DNA of 64,000 nucleotides, taken from Pelargonium cotyledonis. Lineage: Eukaryota > Streptophyta > Magnoliopsida > Geraniales > Geraniaceae. Under the pieces are notes generated by a model. It was given only the letters and a program-made list of their open reading frames with translations, did no database searches and was not told the DNA's origin. Position 1 is the first letter of the stretch. Each line of letters begins with the position of its first letter. The position numbers were made by a program, and so were the translations under genes. Below are positions 27,701-40,401 of the stretch, piece after piece. The DNA lies in the NCBI GenBank assembly GCA_036897625.1, contig JAYMTA010000014.1, forward strand, positions 1 through 64,000, read 5' to 3'.

Positions 27701-30700
27701 TTATGAATAGAGCAAAGCTAGTATGAAGATATTCCACCCTTTCCTCGTTTAGAAAATCTAGTAAGACATTAATTGTCAGTCAAGTGGAATTCATAAATGT
27801 AATAATAATAATGTAGTCTCATCTCAAAAAAACAACATATTTTACTACTGGAAAGGTAACTCCTAGCCGAGCGCATGCATCTAAATCTAAGTACAATAAA
27901 AAAGTTTGAAATTCTAATAAGAGAATACACAAAGGTGTTACAAAGAGGAGTCCTTAATTTGGTTAACTGGGGTTCCCTCTTAACATACTTTATATAATAT
28001 GCTAGACTATAAGAGAGAGTTAAAACCCTTTGCATACCAAAATTAAAAAGATACTTTCAAAAATGTTGTGTCTATGTTCTAATATCCAGGACATTTCTTA
28101 TTTGTATTTAAGCAATTGATCCTTAGTTTATGAGATATTGGACTACGTATCCTTATCCTTCTAAGCTGCTTAGAATTAGCTGCCCATATAGAATTCCTGT
28201 AGAATAACTCTTAAAAAGGGGCTTGTATCATTAAATAGATTTAACAAACTAAAAATCCTTATTAAAAATATCCTCAATACGGATTTGTTGCGTTGACTCA
28301 ATAAACAACTAACAAAAGAAATCTTTAAGAACTTCCAAGGACTCCTTCAGCACATTTAACTAGCAAGACAGGTTGTCTATTATAAAATTTTTTAAAGTCC
28401 TCTTTCCTGATTTGCAAAGTACGGAATTCTTCTTAAAAAGTTGAAATTTCGTCAAGAGGCACTCGCTAAGAGCCCTTGGCTTGTAATTTTTTTTTTTTCA
28501 ATCCTAGCAATTCTCTAAGTATAACTAAAGAGTGTTGCTTTGTGAGAATTTAAGTTTAGTCTGAGTTGTAAAGAAATGTACCCAAAATTAGACTTCAATA
28601 TTTAGATATATTAGAAAAGCACTCTAACACTTGTAAACACTGGAAATTAAAACCTGTTATCTGGCCATTTTGTGCTCTATATCTGCAGCATCGAGGTTGA
28701 TTTGATTTACTTCATTTTTATTATATAAAATAAAGCAATTCAATTCTAGCTAATTTTGTGTAGCCTAGGGAATAAGCGCCGGTTGCAGCTAATAATACTA
28801 AGTGATATCCAAGCAGATTCCTAAGTTTTGTAAATAAGTTGCGTAGTTAAGTAGGGGCTAAACAAAAGTCTAGGAACAAAAAAAGAAAGGGAAATTTCTA
28901 GCTTATACTAAGGAAATTCTATAGTATTAGAGTTTCGCCTTGTGTTTAAGACAGCTTGCCAGCCACAGGACCACAGGCTGTAGAGTTATACAATTGTGTC
29001 CGAAAAGATTGTGTGTTTGTAAAAATAGCTTAAACGAGAAAGACCTCTTAAAGGCAGCGCTCTGTATAAAACTAAAATGCAGTAGAAAATAAATATAGTA
29101 GTAATTCTTGAAAAGGGGCCTAGTATATAGGAAATCTAACTTTCCTAATGGTATTTCCCTACATTCTGAAGGGGGCCGGATAGCGTATCAATTTCAGGAA
29201 CAAGACTCTACTCTTATGGGGTAATACTAGATTTTGTAATATTAGCCTCGTAAAAAACTTTACTTTTCCGGGTATTTATATTAAAACACCAAAGTTACCT
29301 ATATCCCCTATATGTAAGATTTTCAGCCCCCTCAGGCAAATCTAATTAATTGTTGGTAAACAAATGGAATTAGTATTTACTAAACGGGGATAGAAACCCA
29401 TCCTAGATATCAGGACCCGCTGCGATTGCAAAAAAGGATTGTATTCAGTCTAACCTTTTATTCTAATAATAACGAATTGGGTTTACCTATCTGAAACAGA
29501 GGAATTAAGGAAACCCTTTCAAATAAATTTAACCTCCGGTAGCACGCCTGGTATAAAATGAACACTGATATAGAGAAATAATTAAAGATTTTAGTATTAA
29601 AGGTCTAAGAAAAATAGAATAAAAATCTCTCAAACAAAAGTAGCCAAAACTCTTAGGGTAATCCATCATATATTTTTGATTAACTTTTTACTAATTAAAT
29701 TACTAAAACTAGACCAGTCTCCTTAAGGATATTTGGAATTACGGAATTTGGGGCTACCTACATCAAATATAGACTCAGTTGCACTAACACTTTTTAAAGC
29801 ACATCAAGCTTTTTACAGTGAATTAGCCTTTAGAATTTCATTTATATAAGTCTCAAACACAAAAGATTTCCCTCGCATGGGTTTACCTATCTTAAATAGA
29901 GGCCAAAATCTAAATTAATTTACGTACGAGAGGTTAGGAGATACCTATAAAAACTATATGTTTTTGGTATACATGAGGCACAAATTTCTCTATATAATTT
30001 TTTAGAGTAATCTTTCATTTTTCTTAGATTTCCAGCGTATACCTTGCTTTGCTCAACATAATAGTTTGACCAACTAAGCTACTAAATTACTATTTGTGAG
30101 ATAACGAAGCCTTTCAATCCTAAATATTGGGATATGGATTTGTGGTTACTAACCAAGCGGTAGCACGTAAGGACTCTAAATTATACAGCACCCGGGTTCT
30201 GGAATAAAGCTGGAAATAAGGAGGTTTATAAAGGAATAGCCGAATGCCCGAGAAACATTTTATTAGTTATCAGCGCTCACTAGTTAAGTGACTCAAAACA
30301 CCAAGGTTTTAGTAACATAAGGAATTAAATCAATAGTAAAGTAACGATATACAAGTTTGATAGTTCAAAACTTAAATTTTTACGGTAATTGAGTAATTAG
30401 TACAACTTCTAGAAATTGTATAACAGTAATTTTCTTTTTAGCGCAAGAAATGAAATAAAGTAACCTTTTTCCTATCAGTCTAAAAATCTAGAGCTTTCTT
30501 TAAATGCGAAAGGTTTTCTGTAGGGTAGAGTTTATTGACAGGATTCTCTAAGGTAACCCTAGAGAGCAGAACAAAATTCTTGTATTATAAGGTTATTTAG
30601 GACTGTAGGTAGGTACTATGGTTTGCTAGGTTTTTGAGGTCCTTTAACAGAGACTCAATTTTTAGGTGGGTAAAAAAGGGATCCATAGTTATAATAGGGG

Positions 30701-31592
30701 GTATCCCTAGATGTTTTTACAAAGCCCTATTAGGAAACTCTTTAAAATACAAGACTAACTAGCCACTCCTCCTCAGTTCCTTCGGAGCCATGGATTCCAC
30801 TTCACTTTGTTCAGCCTATATGCTGAAGTCCGGGATAGGCAGACCGAGTAAAGAAAGGTATAACCCATAAGATCCATAAGACTATGCAAGCTCTACAGGA
30901 CAGGTATAGCTCTCAAGAAAAAGTAACAAGTAAGTGAAAGAAGAGTACTGCTGCAATTCCATCCCTTACAGTCAGATAAAATTACTATACTATTAAGTTA
31001 AGGCTCTATCCCTTGTTAATGATAAGAACAAAGAACAGGAAGGCTCACTTAGTAGAACTAATAATAGATATAACTCCTATACTCCGGGAAAAAGGGCTTA
31101 AAAATTTCTCTTAGCTAGCCCAGGATTTGAGTAATAAGGAAAAGGGTTTACTAGAGCTTCTTTTCCCTCAGGTCTTGCTATTTGAAGTTTTATATACAAA
31201 CGGAGGGGTTTGTCACGCCAGTTAGTCTGAAGCTAGCTAAGCTATGTTTTCTTAGGCGCAAACTCCTACTACATAGGATTAAAGCTAGTAAAAGAAGTCC
31301 ATTTTGGGCAAATGTAAAAAACAGTATTCTTTAAAAACCCTAAATCGTTATATAATAGAATTATCCACTCGATACCGGGCTATAGCTACAAGTGCTTAAA
31401 AAAGTTCTTTTAGGAACCCCTATTCCTTTGGTATTTACAATATATACTTATTTAATTCTTATACTTCTCCTATTAATCAATAAAATTCTCTTCCTAAAAT
31501 GGATTTCACTAAGTATTAGGAGCTTTCTAATCCCGAATTCTACTCAATAAAGTTTGAAACTATACCCATAGTCAAGAAATATTAACGTACAA

Positions 31593-31665
31593 GTATGCCT
31601 TGAACCTACAGAATTAGACTTCTTAGTACTCTGCTTTAACACGAATCCAACTCCTTAAGACCTGT
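31593..31665 (-). tRNA. Weak degenerate tRNA-like sequence
   Basis: The minus-strand T-arm GTAGG-TTCAAGG-CATAC has four of five pairs. Counting back at normal tRNA spacing gives a 5-base variable loop, a 7-base loop CTAAGAA with T33 and A37 in place, and 5-base stem sides that do not pair (GAGTA/GTCTA). If the loop is real its anticodon would be AAG (Leu), which is rarely seen in organelles and argues against a working gene. The D-arm is not convincing. The element overlaps the 3' end of a short Lys/Arg-rich frame described in the findings. Confidence 0.2.
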
Positions 31666-31848
31666 ACCCTTGTTTTCTTAGTTTCGAAAGCCTTACTCTT
31701 CCTAGTCATGCCTTGTTTCTTACGCATACCTATCTTATTAAGACGAAACACTTGAAAAAACATAGGAACAACGCTCTTACTTACTAGTGACTTACTGTAT
31801 CCCTTTCTTAACCCTCATACCTTTCTTAATAATACCCGGTTTCTGTAT

Positions 31849-31886
31849 CCCTTAGTTCTTTGCTCTAACCAACTGGGTTATCGCCC
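31849..31886 (-). tRNA. 5' half of a tRNA-like sequence
   Basis: The minus strand reads GGGCGAT (acceptor-like), then AACCCAGTTGGTTAGAGC, which is a standard bacterial/organellar D-arm apart from one missing base and two transitions in its 5' strand. The loop AGTTGGTTA and the GAGC strand are canonical. No anticodon arm or GGTTCRA T-arm follows within 60 bases; an acceptor partner ATCGCCC is also absent. The 5' half is close to Ile/Ala/Asn-type tRNAs, but without an anticodon I give no identity. It could be a truncated relic, or the first exon of a split tRNA gene, for which I see no second half. Confidence 0.35.
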
Positions 31887-34018
31887 ATTCTCCGGGGCAT
31901 TACTTTCTTTATTTCTAAAAATAATTTACATTGAAATGAGTATTCCAGCTTCGAATTATATCAAAGGGATTGCTTCGACCGGGTTCGGTAGGGTGGACAG
32001 CTTTCTACAGATTTTATAGGTACCCGTTTCTATCGGGGATTGTATAACCGCTGTTGTGAGTTTTATTAGTCCTTGCTATGAGAACCCTCAGAAATTGATA
32101 TTAATAGAGCAATTTTACCCAAGGTGAGACTTCATTTTTTACATTGTGTACAGGAAGGAGGAACCCCTACATATTCTTTGTCATATTTAATAAGAGTCGT
32201 TCGTTGAAGAGACTAGGTCATTCTTATAGGTGTATAATCGATAAACATACTAACAAGGGGTTAAATAATTGCTAGTATCAGTCCTAAAATACTACTTAAT
32301 ATTACAACGAACCCTCAGTTATCACCAGAAGAAGGAAGGAATAAGCTACCTTTTATTTGTAGGGAATAAAATATGGAATAAAGTTTTCAGTACTCTATTT
32401 TTGGCAGTTCCTACTTCTTAATCTAAATAGAGTACTACCTCTTTTGAGCCTTATTGGTTACCCTTCAGTAAAAGGGTCCTCGTGCAAATGAGGGAAACTT
32501 GATATGTATCATATAAACTATAAGTCTTCTTGTACAAGTAGTTACCTGAAGCTAGGCTCTATACTCTCCGTATAAAAACTTTATACCCAGTATCCTTCAC
32601 CCGTATTCTCATATTTATATACTTCTTTATAGTAAAAAAAGAACTCGCTGTTTCTTAGGAATCTTGATACCTTACTCTTAATTCAGAATACCCTGTTCTT
32701 TCTTTATAACTTTCTCCAGAGCTATAACTACCTTCTTAGTCTTCTTACTTCTACTACCTGGTTTATGTATCTCTGTAGCTTTCTTAAAAGCTCTAATCTT
32801 GGTAGCTTTCTTATTATATACCCTTTTTAAACTTTGTGAGGGGGGGTCTCTCCTAAAGGATGGCTGGATCGTATCTATTGCCCTAACGGGCCCCCTTGCC
32901 ACAGGGAAGTAAAGAGCCCATTTATATACTTAATATCCTTATCAAGAAGCCTCCGAAGAAAGGGCATGGGAATCCCAGTTTAGCTTTACGAGAGATTTGG
33001 TGGGTACAGAAAAAGTAATGATCGAGTTTGTGACTCTAAGCACTGTAACTTTATTAAATCTTGTATACAACCTTATGTAATGGGCACGAAGTCAAGTAAG
33101 CTCTAGCCAGTAAGAAGGAGTTTATATCTTAATATCCGAGCCCTTTCTGTACTACTTCTAAGGCGTTTGTTTGTCGTAATTAAGGGGTATTAAGAGTTTT
33201 GTAAAGGGGGTACTCGTTCTTCTAGACTTTCTTTCTTTATGCACCAAATTAGGAATCTATCTTGTATAAATAAAGTACCAGATATTGATTTAATATAGTA
33301 TTCCCCTAAGCTAAGATGGGAAATTCATTTAGACTTTCAAGTGCTTATTCTTTTCTATATAGAATTCTTGATGGGTGCAAGGAATCTAATTGAGTCCTTG
33401 TAAGAAAAAACTAGCTTATCTTTCCTTAGCAAAATTAAAAATGTAATTCAGAAAAGTATCCCTTCTTTATTTAGGTCAAGGCTTGTCTTGTAAGTGCTAC
33501 TTCTATACTTCTAACTGTACTTCATTAATAAATGAGGAGAGAATCGTTCGAGGGACTCTCTATTATGGGTATCTTTCATGCATGAATAAGCAATAAATAA
33601 GTAAATCGACCCCTCCTTTATGGGTTGATCAAGGATTAACCAAACACCTACGCTTTTCAAGGTTCTCCATTGGAAACCCCTAAGATGCCGGGATTTCGCT
33701 GAATTAAAGTCAGAGAAAAGTGTGCGTCCAAGGTAGCATGGACTTGTAGATCTACTAATAGCTCTCGACAATATCAAGGTTTAAGATCAGTAAGGCCTTA
33801 TTTACTCTATATCTATATTCGTAAGAGAAAAATCCTCAACTCAAATAAGGACTAATCATAGCATAATCTAGAAGTTGACTGTTGTTGTCGAGTTTTCTAT
33901 GTACCTTTAATTTCTTGTTTGCTAAATTACACAATTATAAAATTTTTGTATGTATACCAACAACTACCCAAAAGAATACGAAATTAAGAAAAGGGATTCC
34001 TAAAGTCTCTGGTAGCTA
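31887..34018. other. Non-coding stretch with Lys/Arg-rich minus-strand frames
   Basis: The minus strand of about 31.6-32.9 kb is rich in AAG and AAA words. The longest frame, 74 codons from a GTG at 32902 to 32678, gives a translation with many Lys and Arg residues; I do not recognise it and rate it as chance with a compositional cause. An 88-codon frame lies at 33511-33777 (minus), also unrecognised. No ribosome binding site supports either. Confidence 0.5.
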
Positions 34019-34079
34019 GCTTGAACCCAAGGCATCGGGGTTCGGAGACCTGCGTTCTACGTAGCTGAACTAAAAGCGT
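34019..34079 (-). tRNA. Degenerate tRNA-Trp-like sequence, anticodon position CCG
   Basis: Read on the minus strand from 34079, the first 61 positions align without gaps to plastid trnW(CCA) as I recall it, with 46 identical. TTTTAGTTCAG, TAGAACG, GGTCTCC and GGGTTCAA are intact. Eleven of the 15 differences are transitions. The anticodon position reads CCG instead of CCA (34043-34045), which would specify Arg if used as it stands. The anticodon stem CAGGT/CCCCG and the T-stem are damaged, and the 3' acceptor side is not recognisable. Similarity of this length cannot be chance, so this is a true trnW homologue, very probably no longer functional. Plastid-type trnW is common in plant mitochondria, which fits an organelle source. 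A Tyr-type anticodon arm lies about 75 bases upstream on the same strand. Confidence 0.6.
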
Positions 34080-34153
34080 TTTAAGTATTCCTAAATATTC
34101 TGTAGTATAAGTGCTTTTTAACAAAGCAAATATTCTATTTATCTATATGATAT

Positions 34154-34206
34154 GCTTGAAATACTGGATCTACACTCCAGACCAGACATCACTACTAGAG
34201 AGACTC
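34154..34206 (-). tRNA. tRNA-Tyr(GTA)-like anticodon arm, copy 1
   Basis: The minus strand has a perfect anticodon arm CTGGA-GTGTAGA-TCCAG, with T33, anticodon GTA (Tyr), G37 and A38 in place. It is followed by TATTTCAAGC, which recalls a T-loop but leaves no room for a normal variable loop and T-stem. Upstream, TGATGTCTGG does not form a standard D-arm. The same 53-base block recurs in the opposite direction at 63948-64000 with nine differences, all transitions. The intact stem in both copies is notable next to the broken stems of other tRNA relics here. It lies just upstream of the Trp-like element on the same strand. Confidence 0.45.
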
Positions 34207-36070
34207 CTACAAAAGGCATAGCACCTGATTAATTCTAGATATGGAGCCCTATAATGGTGGGCAAGCTAATGCTAATCTCTGCGCTTAGGAGAATCTAAAT
34301 TAGTAAAAGCTTCGTTTAATTAGCTACTGGACTTTAGAAAAAAGTACGACAAATCCCTATACCAAGTCAAGTTAGAAATTATAAAGCTCTTACAAAAAAG
34401 TATACGCGTATAGACGCCTTAGGAGCTCGTTACTTAGTAATGGATTTTTTAATTCTTATTTATTCTTAGACTTGACTCTATTTAATGCTTTCACAGATTG
34501 TTTCCTAGATAGAATCTCCTTTGAGACTCCAGTTTAAGGTGAATTGTTCAAGATTTTCTTAGATTAGAAGTAAGATCCCTTAAAAAGAGCTAAAAATTAG
34601 GTAAGTTAAGGCTGCGCTTTCCTGCTGTCTTCAAAAGAAAATCCCCTCTTAGGCTGCTGCGTTTGTCAATTGAAAAGGGTCTTTTCATGAGTTTACATTT
34701 TAGTAATCTATTTGCTGAATTGCTGGTTAAATTGAGTATTTTAAGGAGGCCCTACTAGCTTTCAACTTCTAAATTGAAAGTTAATGATCGAGATATACCA
34801 GGGAATCTCTTATTCTCCAGGCTCGCGGGTACAAAACCTTTGTTTTATAGACAAAAAGTCGGTACGCTAGTTTTTGTCATACCTTAGATGTTTGGTAGAA
34901 AACCTAAACGGTATAAAGTAAAGGGGCCTCAACTGCTTTTATAGTTTTACTAATTAATGCGAGATACAGGGTCCAGCTTGCACTAAGTTGGGAGACAAGA
35001 CATAAATAAGAAAGGGGAGCCCTTTTAACCCCCCATTGAACTATATCAAATTACTAACCGGAAACTTATAGAACACCAAGCAAGACTCATTTCAAGACTC
35101 ATTTTAGAAAACTCTTGTAAAATAGTTTTTTGTACTGGCCCAGTAGCTAGTTAAGTTAAATAATATCTTTCTTAGAACTCCTCTAAGAGAATCACTATCT
35201 TTGACTTCTGGGTTTGCTCCCTTTTTTTGTTCCTTCATTTATTCTTAAAACTGTAATAATTACTTTAAATAAAAAAATTTATGGTCCAAAAAGACAACAC
35301 CCGAGGTAAGGAATTACTGGATTTATTTACTATTTTTAATAGCAGGATCTCCAGTCCAATCAGTTAGCGATAAGTTTGAGTATTCAATAACAGCATGCAC
35401 CACTAAAGTACTATAGAATTCCCCTTCCTTAATTAGTAGAAAAGGACTTAGTAAGCACAAGAGGCTTTATCAAGTACAATACAAGTAGCAAGGTATTGCC
35501 CAGAACTATCTGTAGAAAAAGCAAAAGGAATGCTAGATTTTAGAATTATATACCAACCCGGATTACTTTTTTTACCTGAATGAGAGATCCTTTATTAGGA
35601 TTAAAAATACCCGTGCAGTACCAGTTTTGCGTGTTAATTTAACAAATTGTTTAGGAGTGTACTTCCGAAAAGTTATAACAAAGAAGCTGTTATGAATGGG
35701 TGTGAACCTAGACTTCGTTTTTATAAAGTTTTGAGTATAAGGAGTAGCCCTCAAAGTAGATATAGCTTACACTAAGTGTGGAAGGCGCTCTACCTTTACA
35801 TTGGTAAAATAGGCTTCACACTTGTGGCTTACCATAGATAGTAAGAAAATTTCAATTGAAATGGATCACAACATAGTCAAACTTTTCGGTATACCCCTAC
35901 CCATAAAATAAGAGTTTTACCCTACTTTTTAAATAGGAACCCTAAATCTACCTCAGAAAACTAAAAAGAATGTGCTAGCATACCGCTTTAGTGGACCCAT
36001 ATGAAATCATATAACCAACGTCCTCTAACGAATACCCCCTTTCGTTAACAAGATTAATAAGTAGCCTGCT
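34207..36070. other. Non-coding stretch, no gene seen
   Basis: The only frame of note is 60 codons (35572-35754, minus), unrecognised. A perfect 12 bp tandem duplication at 35081-35104 is listed separately. Nothing else seen. Confidence 0.6.
35081..35104. repeat. Perfect 12 bp tandem duplication
   Basis: The unit CAAGACTCATTT occurs twice head to tail with no spacer. A perfect 12-base direct duplication is unlikely by chance and suggests a recent slippage event. Confidence 0.6.
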
Positions 36071-36145
36071 TGGATATAGAACGACTTGAACCTGCGAAAT
36101 GTCCTAAAAGGAAGCTCCGATCTAATCACTTCAAAAGAATACTCC
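36071..36145 (-). tRNA. Weak tRNA-Lys(TTT)-like sequence
   Basis: The minus-strand T-arm is GCAGG-TTCAAGT-CGTTC with three of five pairs. Upstream is the loop word CTTTTAG, which matches a Lys anticodon loop with T33 and A37, though the variable loop would be only three bases. The outer acceptor pairs GGA/TCC can form at 75-base spacing, but the inner ones cannot. The stem sides beside the loop do not match. The evidence is suggestive only. Confidence 0.22.
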
Positions 36146-39100
36146 ACAAAAACAAAAATTACAAGATTTACTGCTAATACTAAACTACCTTGGAGGAATT
36201 ATACCAAGAATTCAGGATGAGCTAACTCTAAGGTAAATAAGGGGTGAGCAAATAAGGATTTGTATTTAAGTGATTAAAAAGAAATGCCTTTGCTACAATG
36301 TATAACACTCAGCATAAGACACAGGAATAAGAAACAAAGTTCGTAAATTAAGTATAGTAAGTATAGAAATTTTTAGGAAAAACCAAACTGAGAAGAAAGA
36401 TTCACAGACTGACTGAGGGGCATCCGGGCAACCCTTGTTGCTTAAGTCGTAGGAATATTCTTGATTTCTGGTGTATATACGGGAACCCCTTTCAATTGCT
36501 AGAGAGTAATCCGTAAATATAGATATAGGTGGCAAGGACTTACTACTTTGGAATGGGTAAGCCAAAGCCTCGCTTGAGACCTACTCCTGCTTGTCTATAT
36601 AGAGCTACTTTAAAAAACTATCTTGTAATACTGTACACCTGATAATTATGAATAAGTAACCCTTTTTGGAGATTCAGTTACTAACCAGGCCTAGTATATA
36701 CTGGATTAAGCACACGGCGATGCTCTGGAATTGAAATCCAACTAAGGTCAAAACTACTAGGTGGAACCACCCACTAAAAATGAAACTTTAGAGTTCTTTT
36801 TATCAAATTAGAAAGGACTATAGAATTTACTTTATTAAGACTAGAACCCTTCCTTCCCTTTACAATATCAAAGAAACCCCTAACTTATATTTACTTACTA
36901 TAACTAAACCCAAACCTCAAAATGAGGAATCGCTTAGATAAAGAAATTGTGAATCAAACAGAACTCTATTAAAGGCTCCTAGAAAGCCGAGAACTAAGTA
37001 GCTTAGAGCTGTTAAAGCAAACTCTAATTAGACTTATGACCGCGGGTTCAAGTTATTCTTAGGTCTAGGTATCCAGAGAATCCCTTTACAACAGGGTTAA
37101 GTAATTGGCTTTACGACTTTTATTTAGTTTAACTCTTAAAATGCATATGGTCCCTTTGTCTTTATATTCCTTACTTCTCTCCAATTAGCATTAACTAATA
37201 AAACTTCAACCAAACCCTTGAGGTTTACGCAACGGGCACAACAAACAGGACTCTCTTTTTCCTTCTATTATGCGGCTCTAGAGAATTCTTGCACATTTTT
37301 TTTTTAATTACCGAAATTTGTAAGACGAGCTCCTTTTTTATTAGTTATCAGATTATAGAGATAGGACTCCGCCTCATGATTTAGTAAAACTTTCGGTCTG
37401 GAATCCTTTAAAGAGGACTCCGTTTTCCTACGATCCTAACCCTTCTAGATATTTTCAAGCTATACTATACAAAGATATAAAAAACTCTCTAATTCTGGAA
37501 GACCCTATTCAAAAGGTTAGGACAACTTAACTTCCAATGACGGGAGAGTAGGTATCTTAGTAAAGAATCTCGCTTTTGTTCCATACCTAAAAAAGTCAAA
37601 TCCTCCTTTTTTTTTGATACTTTAAGGCGAGGAAAAATCTAGATAATCCCACAAGTAATCTCGTAAACTAATTAGGGAAAGAAAAAATGGGTAAAAAGTT
37701 TCAATTAAGCTAACGTCCCCCCTGAAAATTCTAATTAAGTATGTGATTTATCCTATATAGTAAAGAGTTCTTTTCTCATCTACTCTTGCTTGCTTGCTCC
37801 TGGAATCCTACTTAACTGACCCAATACAAAAGTCCTAAATTTCTTTATTTTATAGAAAATGGTAGATCTTTTTAATGTAACTTCAAAAATGGGTGCCCGC
37901 CGTTAGGGAAACACGGTTCAATTGAGAAGAGAATATATCTTTACAAGATAGACCTCTTAAGGCTTACCTGGCTAAAGATATATGACTGCCAATATAAAAC
38001 AGAATAAATTAACTATGCTGTAAGTCACCTTAGCGAATGTATTTTAAAAGGAATTAGTAGGATATTCTGAATCAGATAAGAGCATACAACTTGTAATTCT
38101 TAGGACGTTGAAAACGGATTGCCTATCAGAGAGCTTCTTCTATTTGCCTAGTCTAAAAAATAAAAAGCTTCAGGCAAACCTAAGCACAACCCTGGCAGAA
38201 AGCACCGCCTTAATCTTTACTCTACATACAGCTCGCACTCACGTTGGAAAAAAGGGCACTCAAAGAATCCTAAAAACGTGAATAGTAAGCCTTTAAGAGT
38301 ATCCATCATAGCTTTTACAGGCTTACAAAGAATACATACATTGAAGTATGTCACTAAATCTAAGTTCCCATGAAGCCCGGTCGGAGGTTTAAGGTAATCG
38401 AACTTACTTGTAATTTTTTGTCGACTCTGTTACTGTTTGTTTAATAGCTCAAATAAAGGAGGCTTCTGCCTAGTGAGGCTTAAATGCTATAGACTAGAGG
38501 ATCTTTCTAAGGACTAGCTCCTTGGAAAGGATGTAAGAATGGAATACTGGACTTATATCTGTGACGCCTTGTGCTATAAATACATAGATAATACAATTTT
38601 CTTATGATGGGGCTGAATTTATATATCAAAGTACCTTCTTAGCGACTATAAGTATATCAACTTTCCTTATTTTATTCAATATTATAAAGAGTTATCTACC
38701 TAGATTTTGAGGCTCTTTAAAGGAACACTAGCTGACTTGAATTGGGAAAAGCGAGGATATCTTTTAAAATTACAACTTGCAACACTTTAGGATCGTAGTT
38801 ATTTGATGGGTGTTAGTGCCAGGATGACAATAAAAGATGTAATTAAGCAAAGAAAGCGGCCAGTTAAGAGTTCTCTTTTTTAGATCTGGTACACAACCGT
38901 TTACGTTTATCATTGACTGAAATGGAGCCCCTTTATATATATTTTTTGAAAGAGTAAACCATATTACTACAATCATGAGCAGTACTTTGCCCGGGTTTCA
39001 GAAACCCTTAACTTTAAGAGGAGACCCGCAAGTTCCCAGTTTTACATTAAAAACTGAAACGATCCTTCAAAGTATGCTATTAATTTAAGCTATAAAAGTT

Positions 39101-40401
39101 GTCCCTCTGTAGTATAGAAAACCTTGCTCCAAGCAATCGTTTATAAGCGGAGAAGAAGCATTAATCAAGAAAAGGAACACGAGTATTTATATACTTCAAA
39201 ACTCTACGAACAGAAATATGATAACCCATCCCACAACCAGGCCAGAAAAACCCTTCTTTTTAACCCGTTTAACTTCAATTATATCGAGAAGTTTTATACT
39301 CATACAAAGAGAAAGACATAGGTACAGAATATTGCAAGACAATTTGCTTTAATTATTATATTAAGGTATATTTGACTAGAAAAGAAGTTAGTTTTTGTTA
39401 CATACACTAGCGTTTCCTCACACGGAATCCTTGGCTTTTTTGTGAGAGAGGGGTTTTCTTTACTAAAATAGGATAGCAAATCTCAAATTACTGTAAGAGG
39501 AGACCCCAAAACTATGCTTTTAAGAAATAGTTAAGACTTTCACGAAACGTCTTCCTTTTCTACGAGAAAGTTCCTATATATTTAAGATTTCTTTCCTAAG
39601 AGTTCATGTAGAGGTTCACTTACGGGGAATTCTCAAAAGGACTCTATAGTTCAAGATCATTTACTCAAGTTTTTGTTTCAATTACTAATTTGATTTTCGT
39701 GTTACTTATTCCCGAAAAGGTCGAGTCCTATGAATCTTACATCTACCCTTTTTCGTTCTGAAATTACTCTATACTAATAAGGTTTGGAGGACTACCCTAA
39801 AATAAGGAGAGTCTATATAGGAACAAATCAAAGGGATTCCCAGTTTTACTAAGTTTTGGGAAAAGAAAAGTAAGCTTTGTTTTACACCGATAACATCTCA
39901 TTTATGTGCCAAAGAATCCTTTTTTTGACTTGTAAAACTATAGCCTGAGTTTAATAATAAAGGAAATTCTACAGCTATGCTCTATCTTTATGTGACTTTT
40001 GACTTTTTCTTTGTTATAGTGATTCCTAAGCTTATGTATTTTGGATTAAGAGCTCTTTTTGGGGGTATGTGAATTTTCTGTTTTGGTTTAAAAGCATAAA
40101 ACCTTCTCGAAACGGATTAGAAAGATCGAATTGAACTCTTGAGGATACTCTTAAGACTCTACACCATATCTAAATCAAGGAAATACTTCTTTATTAATGG
40201 TGTTTTTATTCTGGTTAATAAACTTATATCCTAACGATTGAGCATCCGCGTTTCATTCAGTAAAAGAAAAGAAATTAGCGTAAGCACAAACAAAAGCAAT
40301 CTCAGTTTTCTTCTTTACTTGGAGGAGCTCCTTAAAAAGCGGATAGTTAGGAACACCAAAAAAAAAATTTCTTATACTGAGTCGGTTGCTATATAAATAG
40401 T
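36146..40401. other. Non-coding stretch, no gene seen
   Basis: Frames reach 90 codons (36293-36565, minus, the longest of the whole window), 68 codons (38770-38976, minus) and 65 codons (39124-39321, plus). None has a recognisable domain. A Gln-like word TTTTGAC and a T-stem TTGGA/TCCAG around TTTCAAT occur near 36705-36765 on the minus strand; their register is poor, so I do not list them as an element. Confidence 0.55.

Larger units (their letters stand above)
22400..31592. other. Non-coding stretch, no gene seen
   Basis: Frames are at most 88 codons (27769-28035, minus) and 73 codons (23386-23607, plus; Lys-rich N terminus, no family). A hairpin at 22619-22652 and a 9 bp tandem duplication at 24747-24764 are listed separately. 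A run of twelve T is at 28487-28498. A D-arm-like AGTTGGTTAGAAG with a TTTTG word lies near 23000-23060 without a proper T-arm. A 13-base match to the end of small-subunit rRNA (TAACAAGGTAGCC) sits near 25980 but stands alone. Confidence 0.55.

Noticed and set aside
29477-29904. Repeated word GGGTTTACCTATCT at 29479 and 29880 with similar flanks.
   Set aside because: About 21 of 24 bases match, which is expected roughly once by chance in a window this size.
32678-32902. Basic 74-codon frame as a ribosomal protein gene.
   Set aside because: GTG start without a ribosome binding site, chance length, no family motif recognised.
36293-36565. Longest frame of the window (90 codons, minus) as a gene.
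   Set aside because: Its length is what chance predicts for the longest frame in 64 kb, and the translation shows no domain.
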